Shown here piece by piece: positions 1 to 6,166 of a DNA stretch of 8,369 nt. The stretch spans positions 1 to 8,369 of the forward strand of contig BNUR01000128.1 of assembly GCA_025997495.1 (NCBI GenBank), given 5' to 3'. The notes below the pieces were generated by a model. It saw nothing but the letters and a program-made list of their open reading frames with translations. It was not told the origin of the DNA and did no database searches. A program made the translations under genes and the position numbers. The number at the start of each line of letters is the position of its first letter. Positions within the stretch are counted from its first letter, which is position 1. Source of the DNA: Spirochaetia bacterium. Its GTDB lineage: Bacteria > Spirochaetota > Spirochaetia > Treponematales > Breznakiellaceae.

Positions 1-1
1 T

Positions 2-118
2 TCTTTCGGCTGGCTTGAGGATTACCGCCTGCTGTGGAAGAATTGCGAACGAAAAATCCATAACACGCTACAAGCCTCCAAGTTGGCGTTTATTTCGTTG
101 TTATTGAGGAGATATTAG
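2..118 (+). CDS. IS5-family-like transposase, C-terminal fragment (5' end outside window)
   Basis: An open frame enters from the left edge and ends at TAG 116-118, giving 38 residues. They include SFGWLEDYRLLWKNCER followed by LAFISLLLRRY at the C-terminus. This is the layout of the end of DDE transposases of the IS5 family: an (R)SFxWLxxYRRLxKxxER block containing the region of the last catalytic Glu, then a short hydrophobic helix ending in Arg-Arg. The catalytic Asp residues and the N-terminus would lie to the left of the window, so intactness cannot be judged. It runs against the operon and overlaps the 3' end of the minus-strand lipoprotein gene by 18 bases. The family call rests on recalled consensus, but the match is specific and the frame is clean. 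Confidence 0.82.
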   Translation, partial: SFGWLEDYRLLWKNCERKIHNTLQASKLAFISLLLRRY

Positions 119-1519
119 ACAGGCTCTAAGAATACCCTCTTGATCGGTCCGGGAAAAAAGAACGCCCAGAATACCGGTATGGGCGCCTGAATACAGGGAA
201 AAATCTGTTGCCGCCCAATTGTTTATCAGGGGGTCGCCGCCCACCCAGGGAATTTTTCCTTTATGCTCTTTTATGATACCTTCATAGGGAATGGCATCGA
301 GTACTTGCGGAGAAATACCAAGGCCGCTGATCTGCGAAAGAGACTGGTAAGAAGGGTTTACCTCGCCGGAAAAGAAATAACGTGAATTGCTGTGCAGATG
401 GAGGAGCCACTTGCCGATACTTTGGGCGTAACGCGTGTCATAACGGACCAGAGGCGCCAGCGCTCCCGCGGCGGCAAAGGTATTCATCGCAAAGGCATAG
501 CCGCCGCGATCTTTTGTACTGCCAAAAAGACCGTTCACCGGATAGGAACCCCATTTTCCTGTTACCGATCCCCAATCCGAACGCGCGCCGGAATAACCGT
601 CAAAAACCTGATTCAGAATTTTTGTAATGTCGTATGAACCGCCGTGAAAGTCATTCAGTACCGCCATCAGAGCGGGAGTGTAGTAGTGGAGCACTTCATA
701 CAAGGGGCCGCCATCAAGAGAGGCAAGCCAGTTCAACAGATAAGTTGCCGCATCCAGATATTTTTGATCGCCGGTAAGCTTATAACCGGTATAGAATAAT
801 ACCGCCATACCCGCTGCGCAGTCAGGTTCCCGCCAATTCTTGCTTGAGCTTTTTAAAACAGGCGTGTTTAAAGCAAAATCATAACTTCTGATCTCGAATT
901 GAGTGGTTTGGGTGCTTGCAAAATAGGACTTCATAACCTGATAGGCTTCATACCAGCGGCCGATGGTAGTCAGACTATTGGCACGTAATGTTGTATCGGT
1001 TTCATGGAGAAGCGAAAGCTGGGTGTAGAGAATAGCCGGATAGAGAATATACCACATGGATTGATCCGCCGAACGGCCGCCGGGATTGTTGGTAATAACG
1101 CCCTCGGAAACATTGAAGAATGTGTTAGCCGATGCCAGTTTTCCTGCTGTATTAAATCCATTCACTCCGGCGCTTATAAGCGCGGGAATAAGGGTAATTC
1201 CTTCGGCATATTGGCCCGCTCTTGAGTCGCCAACGTAAGTAGCCATTCCGATGTTACCGCCCACTGGCCATGAAAGCGGCAGAAAAGTTCCAGCGGCGGA
1301 AGCATCAAAGGCCAGGTCGTGAAACTTTTGGGCAATGGAATGATAATCGGTCCAGCGATACGAATCGGGAAGCCCTGTACCATATTGCAGGGCACGGTTA
1401 AAGGATTTGAAAATAGTGGCGCCTCCTTTACCATCCGGTGTACCCGCGGCCCCACCCGTATCATCACAGCTTGCCATACTTAAAATCACCAGTAAGGCGA
1501 TCAAAGACATATTTTTCAT
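101..1519 (-). CDS. Lipoprotein resembling alpha/alpha-barrel glycan-active enzymes, 3' end replaced by IS sequence
   Basis: The protein has 472 residues. It starts at ATG 1517-1519, six bases after a GGGGG stretch, with a lipoprotein signal ending MASC (C18). A Gly-rich linker (about 19-35) leads into a mostly helical domain of alternating Trp/Tyr-rich helices. Conserved-looking blocks are NWREPDCAAGMAVLFYTGYKLTGDQKYLDAA (229-258 region), the DRGGYAFAMNTF block (337-348), a RYAQSIGKWLLHLHSNSRYFF-like helix (363-383), and PYEG (411-414) followed by NNWAATDFSLYSGAH (433-447). This resembles large secreted bacterial proteins with an alpha/alpha toroid fold seen among glycoside hydrolases and polysaccharide lyases. 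I cannot name the family or the catalytic residues. It is the last operon gene, 12 bases after a small lipoprotein gene, and probably trims or binds glycan outside the inner membrane. The final codons, from about R465, lie inside the IS end, so the product is probably a truncated fusion and may be non-functional. Confidence 0.72.
   Translation of the reverse strand: MKNMSLIALLVILSMASCDDTGGAAGTPDGKGGATIFKSFNRALQYGTGLPDSYRWTDYHSIAQKFHDLAFDASAAGTFLPLSWPVGGNIGMATYVGDSRAGQYAEGITLIPALISAGVNGFNTAGKLASANTFFNVSEGVITNNPGGRSADQSMWYILYPAILYTQLSLLHETDTTLRANSLTTIGRWYEAYQVMKSYFASTQTTQFEIRSYDFALNTPVLKSSSKNWREPDCAAGMAVLFYTGYKLTGDQKYLDAATYLLNWLASLDGGPLYEVLHYYTPALMAVLNDFHGGSYDITKILNQVFDGYSGARSDWGSVTGKWGSYPVNGLFGSTKDRGGYAFAMNTFAAAGALAPLVRYDTRYAQSIGKWLLHLHSNSRYFFSGEVNPSYQSLSQISGLGISPQVLDAIPYEGIIKEHKGKIPWVGGDPLINNWAATDFSLYSGAHTGILGVLFSRTDQEGILRACLISPQ
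116..127 (-). repeat. Probable terminal inverted repeat of the IS (right end)
   Basis: The plus strand reads TAGACAGGCTCT, whose complement is AGAGCCTGTCTA. It sits directly at the transposase stop codon, where IS5-type elements carry their right terminal repeat. Only one of the two repeats is in view, so the exact length and edge are inferred. Confidence 0.5.
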
Positions 1520-1531
1520 CTTACACCCCCA

Positions 1532-2068
1532 TTATTTACCAATGTTCAGAATTTTGACCGATGAAATCTCTACAGTAGCATCCGGACTGCCGGCAGCATA
1601 AATCCAAAATACGCCTTCGGCTTTTTCGCCGTAAATATCAATAAAGTCCTGCCCCAGTTTGAGCCGGATATCCGTGCCGGCATAATTATTCCACTTGAAA
1701 TTATTGTCCTCGATCAGGTAAAAGCCCCACGCGTGATCGGGAATTGCCGGGCTATCCGGAACAAATTTTGCTCCCCACTTAAATCCATCCGCGTTTTCCC
1801 TTACCTGTATCAGCAGTATCGGGTTTTGACTCAGGTCAAGTGTTATCTTTTCCGATTGAACGCCGCCCCAGCCGTCCGGCGCAGCCTGAATAATGGCGGA
1901 ACTGTCGCCCCGTACCACAGAACCTTCGCCGCCGCCGGGAGTAATCATTGATTTCCAGGCGGCAACATCTGTCCAGCTCTTTTCATAAACAAATTCGGGG
2001 CCGTTCTTGCATGCCGATACCAATAGAACAACCATCAACGCCAATGCACAATACAGATACTTTTTCAT
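1532..2068 (-). CDS. Small secreted lipoprotein, paralogue of the protein at 7629-8243; function unknown
   Basis: The protein has 178 residues. The start is taken as ATG 2066-2068 because GGAGG lies eight bases upstream. An in-frame TTG five codons earlier sits within that ribosome site and is rejected. The signal peptide MKKYLYCALALMVVLLVSAC ends in a lipobox with C20. The mature part (about 155 residues) looks all-beta: W38-x-x-MITPGG, GWGGVQS (66-72), LDLSQNP (77-83), FKWGAKFVP (96-104), AWGF (113-116), FWIYAAG (154-160) and ATVEI (164-168). Every one of these blocks has a counterpart in the lipoprotein at 7629-8243, so the two are paralogues. A jelly-roll or carbohydrate-binding-like role is plausible given the Trp/Gly-rich beta pattern and the transporter context, but no named domain was recognised. 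It sits between a sugar permease gene and the large lipoprotein gene. Confidence 0.85.
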   Translation of the reverse strand: MKKYLYCALALMVVLLVSACKNGPEFVYEKSWTDVAAWKSMITPGGGEGSVVRGDSSAIIQAAPDGWGGVQSEKITLDLSQNPILLIQVRENADGFKWGAKFVPDSPAIPDHAWGFYLIEDNNFKWNNYAGTDIRLKLGQDFIDIYGEKAEGVFWIYAAGSPDATVEISSVKILNIGK

Positions 2069-2071
2069 TCT

Positions 2072-2085
2072 CAAATCCTCCAAAA
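2072..2085 (-). promoter_or_regulatory. Ribosome binding site that fixes the start of the 1532-2068 lipoprotein
   Basis: The minus strand reads TTTTGGAGGATTTGAGAATG. The strong GGAGG is eight bases from ATG 2066-2068. It overlaps the alternative upstream TTG start, which makes that start very unlikely. Confidence 0.8.
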
Positions 2086-2116
2086 TATTTTTTCGAAGCC
2101 TTAAGGCCCCGCTAAT

Positions 2117-2953
2117 CTAAGCATTTATTCCACTTAGTTTTATGCCTTCCACAAAATAACGCTGCGCAAAAAGCAGAATCAAAATAACCGGAATAAGCGC
2201 AATAAAAGATGCCGCCATAAGAGGCCCCCAAAGTGTTTCTCCGGTCATGTTATTAAAAGAGGCAAGGCCCAACTGTATCGTGTACAGATTGGGGTTGTTG
2301 ATATAGATAAGCTGTCCCAAAAGGTCGTTCCAGGTTCCCACAAAAGACCAGAGCGCAAGGGTGATAAGCGCGGATTTTCCCAGAGGCAGAAAAAGACGGA
2401 TAAATATTTTGAAATATCCGGCCCCATCTATGATCATTGCTTCTTCAAGGCTTACCGGAAAGGTTGAATAGTACATACGAATAAAAAAGATAAACGATGC
2501 CGAACCAAAATATGCCGGTAGCACCAGCGGAACATAGCCATTGGAAAGCCCCAGAGCGGTCCACATGATAAACGTAGGAATCATTGTTACTTCATAGGGC
2601 AGCATCATTGTTGCCAGAAGAATGATGAATAGTACATTCTTAAAACGGAATTTAAAACGGGCAAAACCGTACGCCACCAGCGCCGAAACAAATACTTCAC
2701 CGAAAATTTTAAGTGACGCCAAAACGAAGGTATTAATCAGATAACGCAGCAATGGAACCACGGCAAAAGCGCGGGCATAATTGGTACCGGTGATATCCGC
2801 CGGTATCCACTGTATCGGCGCTGTAAAAATTTCCCGGTCGAATTTAAGCGATGTACTTATCATCCAGAAAAAGGGAAGCAGCAATACCGCCGAACCGGCA
2901 AGGTACAGCGCATAAAGCGGTATATGCATGGCAGTTGTCATTTTTCGTTGCAT
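2117..2953 (-). CDS. CUT1-family sugar ABC transporter permease, MalG type
   Basis: This is the second inner-membrane subunit of a carbohydrate ABC importer, at 278 residues the usual size for MalG-like permeases. About six membrane segments are visible, near residues 12-35, 70-95, 105-128, 138-160, 192-212 and 246-265. The cytoplasmic coupling loop is clear: SLEEAMIIDGAGYFKIFIRL followed by FLP (168-190), the EAA motif that docks on the ATPase. The C-terminus RYFVEGIKLSGINA is typical of the MalG branch. The start at ATG 2951-2953 has GGAG six bases upstream, within the end of the preceding permease gene. The two permease genes are three bases apart, suggesting translational coupling. Imported sugar is unknown. 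Confidence 0.95.
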   Translation of the reverse strand: MQRKMTTAMHIPLYALYLAGSAVLLLPFFWMISTSLKFDREIFTAPIQWIPADITGTNYARAFAVVPLLRYLINTFVLASLKIFGEVFVSALVAYGFARFKFRFKNVLFIILLATMMLPYEVTMIPTFIMWTALGLSNGYVPLVLPAYFGSASFIFFIRMYYSTFPVSLEEAMIIDGAGYFKIFIRLFLPLGKSALITLALWSFVGTWNDLLGQLIYINNPNLYTIQLGLASFNNMTGETLWGPLMAASFIALIPVILILLFAQRYFVEGIKLSGINA

Positions 2954-2956
2954 ACC

Positions 2957-3823
2957 TTACTCCGAATACACCCAGTATTTTTTTGTAATATTAATTACCA
3001 CTGTCAACCCCAGAATGATCAGAAACAGTATCCATGCAAGGGCAGTGGCATAACCCATTTTGTAGAACGAGAAGGCTTGCTGGTATAAATTAACCATATA
3101 AAAATTACTTTCGCCGCCGGCGCCGCCCATAATGTAGGCATCGGTAAATTTTCTGAAGCATCCAATGGTTTCTATAACCATGTTATAAAAAATAACCGGC
3201 GTGATAAGGGGAATGGTTATAAAAAACGTTTTATGCCAAAATGTGGAACCGTCAATGGTAGCCGCTTCGTACAGTTCAACAGGCACGTCTTTTAGTGCTG
3301 CCAGATATATGAACAGTCCTCCGCTTGCACCCCAGAAGGTGGTCAACAGATACGAGGGCAGCACCCATGCCGGATCGTAAAGCCAATTCGGCCCCGTAAT
3401 GCCAACGAGCCTCAAAACAGCATTCATTATGCCATAGCTTGGATCAAGCACCCAACGGAACACGATTGCCACCGCAACGCCGGAAACAATTGCGGGCATA
3501 TAAAAAATTGTTCTGAAAACACCTACTCCCCTGCATGAAGTATTCAGAATAATTGCCGCGAAAATGGCAACTATTATTTTTATGGGTACTGCAAATATCG
3601 CATAACGGAACGTTATCCAGAGGGAACGGTAAAACATTTCATCCTTGAAGATTTCCACAAAATTACCAAGGCCAATGAATTCCGCGCTGCCTATAATGGA
3701 CCAATCGCTCATTGAGATAAAAACAGCCGCTCCAACAGGAAATATGGTAAATAAAATCAGGCCTGTTACCCAGGGCAGTACAAAAAGAAAACCTATATTG
3801 TTATACTTCGCGCGGCCCGTCAT
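2957..3823 (-). CDS. CUT1-family sugar ABC transporter permease, MalF/UgpA type
   Basis: This is the first inner-membrane subunit of the importer, 288 residues long. Hydrophobic segments lie near 11-37, 71-94, 105-127, 155-175, 203-221 and 259-279. Family-typical blocks are FLFVLPWVTGLILFTIFPV at the N-terminus, the NF and SLWITFRY region (54-74), and the FYMPAIVSGVAVAIVFRW block (107-124). The EAA loop is ELYEAATIDGSTFWHKTFFI then TIPLITP (183-209), the docking site for the ATPase. It lacks the long N-terminal extension of enteric MalF, as usual for the oligosaccharide (MsmF/UgpA-like) branch. The start ATG 3821-3823 has AAGGA about six bases upstream, partly formed by the stop codon of the solute-binding protein gene nine bases away. 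Confidence 0.95.
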   Translation of the reverse strand: MTGRAKYNNIGFLFVLPWVTGLILFTIFPVGAAVFISMSDWSIIGSAEFIGLGNFVEIFKDEMFYRSLWITFRYAIFAVPIKIIVAIFAAIILNTSCRGVGVFRTIFYMPAIVSGVAVAIVFRWVLDPSYGIMNAVLRLVGITGPNWLYDPAWVLPSYLLTTFWGASGGLFIYLAALKDVPVELYEAATIDGSTFWHKTFFITIPLITPVIFYNMVIETIGCFRKFTDAYIMGGAGGESNFYMVNLYQQAFSFYKMGYATALAWILFLIILGLTVVINITKKYWVYSE

Positions 3824-3832
3824 GTTTTGTCC

Positions 3833-5167
3833 TTATTTTCGTTTGGCGATAAATTGCCGGGATTGTTCCGCAATGGAATGTGCCGATTCGCGGTAATCAA
3901 AAGCCGGATCGTTTAACATCCCCGTGTAAAGTTTTACCCAAAGAAGATTGTTAATTTCGTTCCATTCAGGCACATAGTGCGCCGACCTGGCACTGTTCAG
4001 CGCCGTTTCAATTACGGATAAAGCCGGCCTTTTACGGGGATTGATCACCGCCACCTGCTCCAGTGAATTCTGAAGAGGCGGAGCGATTTTCCATTTAAAA
4101 AATTCAAGGGTTATTGCCTCAAATACTTCATAAGCCAGGGGATTGTCTTTTACGGCGGCGCTCAAAACGGTAGAAGCTGTCCAGTTAAATGACCATGTTT
4201 TTCCGTCCAGGCCTGCGGGTATTGGCGCATAACCAATCTCAAAACGTTCTGCTTCGGGAACCGCCGCGTTTTTCTCTTCAAAATTATCCTGAATACCACC
4301 CATGAACATGGCAACCCGCTGTTTCTCAAACCAGACATTATTTGAGCCAAGGCTTGATACTTTGCTGTATTCCGGACTGATGCCGCTATTTAAAATAGCA
4401 TGCAGTATACCCAGCCCCCTAAGTGAAGCCTCACTGTCCAACAGTATATCCGTACCGTTTTCGGCGATAATGTCCCCACCGCCTCCCCAGATAAAAGTTT
4501 CAAGATTTGGCCAGCCATCTACGATGCAGCCGAATTGCTGATAGTCATTGCCCAGGGAATCCTTGCGGAGCCTGGTCAATTTTTTGGATGTATCAATAAA
4601 GATATCCCAGGTCCAGCCTGCCTGGGGGTTAGGATACGGAAGGCCCGCATCATCAAAAAGTTTTTTGTTGTAGTACACCATCAGGGGATTGGCTATCCAG
4701 GGGAGACCGTAGTACCGGCCATTATATGCAGCCGAAACGAGAACTCCCTGGTAATAATCTTCCGGTTTAAGCTTCCCGCCGGCCTTAAAATTTTCGGTAA
4801 TATCGGCAATGGCTCCAAGCTGCGCATATTTCGGGATAAGTTCCTGGGTAAGCCAGAAGAAATCGGGCGTTTTTTTGGAAGCGATAAACGTAGAAATCTT
4901 GATGTAGTAATCTGATGGTACGCTGAGAACATTTACTTTATAGCGTCCCGATGCCGCGGCGTTAACCCGATCAATGATTTCCTGAAACTCTTTCAATTCC
5001 TGTCCCGCGGCCCATGTCGCAAAAGTGAATTCGGTTTTATCAGAAGTTTCCTTTCCGGGCCGCGAACAACCAAAAAATACCGTTACCGCAAGAAACACGC
5101 TCAGGCCCAAAGGCAAAATGTGTCTGGAAACCCCGGAAAGTGTCCGGATATTACCTGTTATATTCAT
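3833..5167 (-). CDS. Extracellular solute-binding lipoprotein, family 1 (sugar ABC transporter)
   Basis: This is the periplasmic sugar receptor of the importer, 444 residues and of normal family size. The N-terminal signal ends in the lipobox VFFGC (C34), so the mature protein is anchored to the membrane. Features of the SBP_bac_1 family are visible: the first strand TFATWAAGQELKEFQEII (48-65), PDFFW (101-105) leading into GAIADIT, the ligand-site-proximal YYGLPW (152-157), YYNKKLFDDAGLPYP (165-179) and the AGWTWD motif (183-188). Its stop overlaps the ribosome site of the permease gene. Its start, ATG 5165-5167, lies two bases after the DUF1861-like gene, with AGAGG inside that gene's end, indicating coupled translation. 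The ligand is presumably an oligosaccharide and cannot be named. Its tail resembles that of the partial protein at 8288-8369. Confidence 0.95.
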   Translation of the reverse strand: MNITGNIRTLSGVSRHILPLGLSVFLAVTVFFGCSRPGKETSDKTEFTFATWAAGQELKEFQEIIDRVNAAASGRYKVNVLSVPSDYYIKISTFIASKKTPDFFWLTQELIPKYAQLGAIADITENFKAGGKLKPEDYYQGVLVSAAYNGRYYGLPWIANPLMVYYNKKLFDDAGLPYPNPQAGWTWDIFIDTSKKLTRLRKDSLGNDYQQFGCIVDGWPNLETFIWGGGGDIIAENGTDILLDSEASLRGLGILHAILNSGISPEYSKVSSLGSNNVWFEKQRVAMFMGGIQDNFEEKNAAVPEAERFEIGYAPIPAGLDGKTWSFNWTASTVLSAAVKDNPLAYEVFEAITLEFFKWKIAPPLQNSLEQVAVINPRKRPALSVIETALNSARSAHYVPEWNEINNLLWVKLYTGMLNDPAFDYRESAHSIAEQSRQFIAKRK

Positions 5168-5169
5168 CC

Positions 5170-6123
5170 TTAACCTCTTTGTACTATTTGACCATAACCC
5201 GCAAAGGGATAATCAATTACCATCCGGCCCTCGGCAATGTCTCCCAGGCCGCTATACAAATCCGCTTTACCGTCATTGCGCATAACAATACCGCTGCTGA
5301 AGGTACAGTCAACAAGGGCAGGGGTTTTTGCGGGAGCAGGCGGATAACAACTCCTGGTGGCAAGTATCTTTTCGTCCAAAATGCGGTTGGCTGCACTGTC
5401 AAAAACAAAAGCGACATTCACGTACACAAGAACGCTGCCATCGCTTGCCGGTTTCTGATAGCTTTTATGTCCGATAATGCCGATATAACCACTGTCAAGA
5501 AGGTAACACTGATTACAGCCGCCCCATTCACCTCTGCCAAAAAGATCCGGAATAAGCCTGGCATTGGCAATAACTTCCGCGTCAAGTTCGTCAAGATTGG
5601 AGATAATGGCAAAACCTATCATTGACAATGAGCCGTAACGCTCTTCAATTTCACGGCTCCTGGGCCGGGTAAGAATACCAATGCCCTGGGGCAGTTCCAA
5701 AAGCCTGATGTCCTTCATTTCGTCAGGCCCCGTGGTAAAATAGCGCATGTCTTCCAGATTCTCGCCGCGATAAAAATAACCATAATAGGTATCCAGTTTG
5801 TTCCGGCTGTAACGAACGTGGGTACCTCCCATGACAATCTCCTTGCCGATTTTGGAAACAAAGGGGTCTTCCAATTGGTAAATCATGCTGCCGTTGACCA
5901 GGGTAAATTCATCTTTACCGCTTTCCCTGAACAAACGTACCCAGGAACGCGCCCATTCACCGCGTTTCTCTACCCGGCCGTACATAAAGCGCTGCCCCTC
6001 CCACATAAAAGGTACAGAACAGTTATAGACATCAAAACCATCGACGCCCCTGAAAGACAGTAACACAGTTTCTGATGTTTTTCTGCTTTTTTCAAACTCT
6101 GTTTTTTTTTCCGCCAATGTCAT
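5170..6123 (-). CDS. DUF1861-like five-bladed beta-propeller protein, probable cytoplasmic glycoside-processing enzyme
   Basis: The protein has 317 residues and no signal peptide, so it is cytoplasmic. The start is ATG 6121-6123, with AGGAGG six bases upstream; the frame stays open 30 more codons but lacks such a site. The sequence has the pattern I associate with DUF1861: DVYN and PF (31-39), GRVEKR (49-54), W61-x-RLF, LEDPF (84-88), MGG (98-100), GEWGGCNQCYLLDSGYIGIIGHKSY (198-222), the CTFSSG region (273-278) and DLYSGLGD (288-295). As I recall, DUF1861 proteins are bacterial plus Leishmania, about 300 residues long, with a beta-propeller fold akin to the GH43/GH32/GH130 group; their reaction was unassigned as far as I know. 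Sitting directly before the binding protein gene, it probably acts on the imported oligosaccharide. A phosphorylase or hydrolase is possible, but the catalytic residues are not established. Confidence 0.75.
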   Translation of the reverse strand: MTLAEKKTEFEKSRKTSETVLLSFRGVDGFDVYNCSVPFMWEGQRFMYGRVEKRGEWARSWVRLFRESGKDEFTLVNGSMIYQLEDPFVSKIGKEIVMGGTHVRYSRNKLDTYYGYFYRGENLEDMRYFTTGPDEMKDIRLLELPQGIGILTRPRSREIEERYGSLSMIGFAIISNLDELDAEVIANARLIPDLFGRGEWGGCNQCYLLDSGYIGIIGHKSYQKPASDGSVLVYVNVAFVFDSAANRILDEKILATRSCYPPAPAKTPALVDCTFSSGIVMRNDGKADLYSGLGDIAEGRMVIDYPFAGYGQIVQRG

Positions 6124-6135
6124 TGTAAACCTCCT
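6124..6135 (-). promoter_or_regulatory. Ribosome binding site that fixes the start of the DUF1861-like gene
   Basis: The minus strand reads AGGAGGTTTACAATG, a near-perfect Shine-Dalgarno site six bases from the chosen start. This shortens the open frame by 30 codons and removes its overlap with the outer-membrane protein gene. Confidence 0.85.
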
Positions 6136-6166
6136 GATGGCTGCGGTTTTTTCTTTAACTCGAACA

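Larger units (their letters stand above)
1..127 (+). mobile_element. Right end of an IS5-family-like insertion sequence
   Basis: This stretch holds the transposase C-terminus followed at once by an IS-end-like sequence. Read inward from the element's edge on the minus strand it begins AGAGCCTGTCTAATA, close to the GAGCCTGT-type terminal repeats I recall for several IS5 subgroups. The outer edge is put at base 126 or 127. The next bases, TAA at 127-129, would fit the short TNA-type target duplication of some IS5 subgroups. The left repeat and the second copy of the target site are outside the window, so neither the edge nor the duplication can be proved here. Confidence 0.68.

Noticed and set aside
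1..61. Possible minus-strand gene starting at ATG 59-61 and running off the left edge
   Set aside because: The GGAGG upstream is 13 bases away, and the same bases are clearly coding for the transposase on the plus strand.
2098..2107. Perfect palindrome GCCTTAAGGC after the second permease gene, considered as a terminator or operator
   Set aside because: As a hairpin it gives only three pairs around a four-base loop and no proper T-run follows; the downstream genes keep operon spacing.
4535..4915. 126-codon open frame on the plus strand
   Set aside because: It lies wholly opposite the well-supported solute-binding protein gene and shows no protein-like motifs.
5140..5625. 161-codon open frame on the plus strand
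   Set aside because: It is antisense to the DUF1861-like and binding-protein genes, has no family features or good ribosome site, and its low-complexity translation fits a shadow frame.
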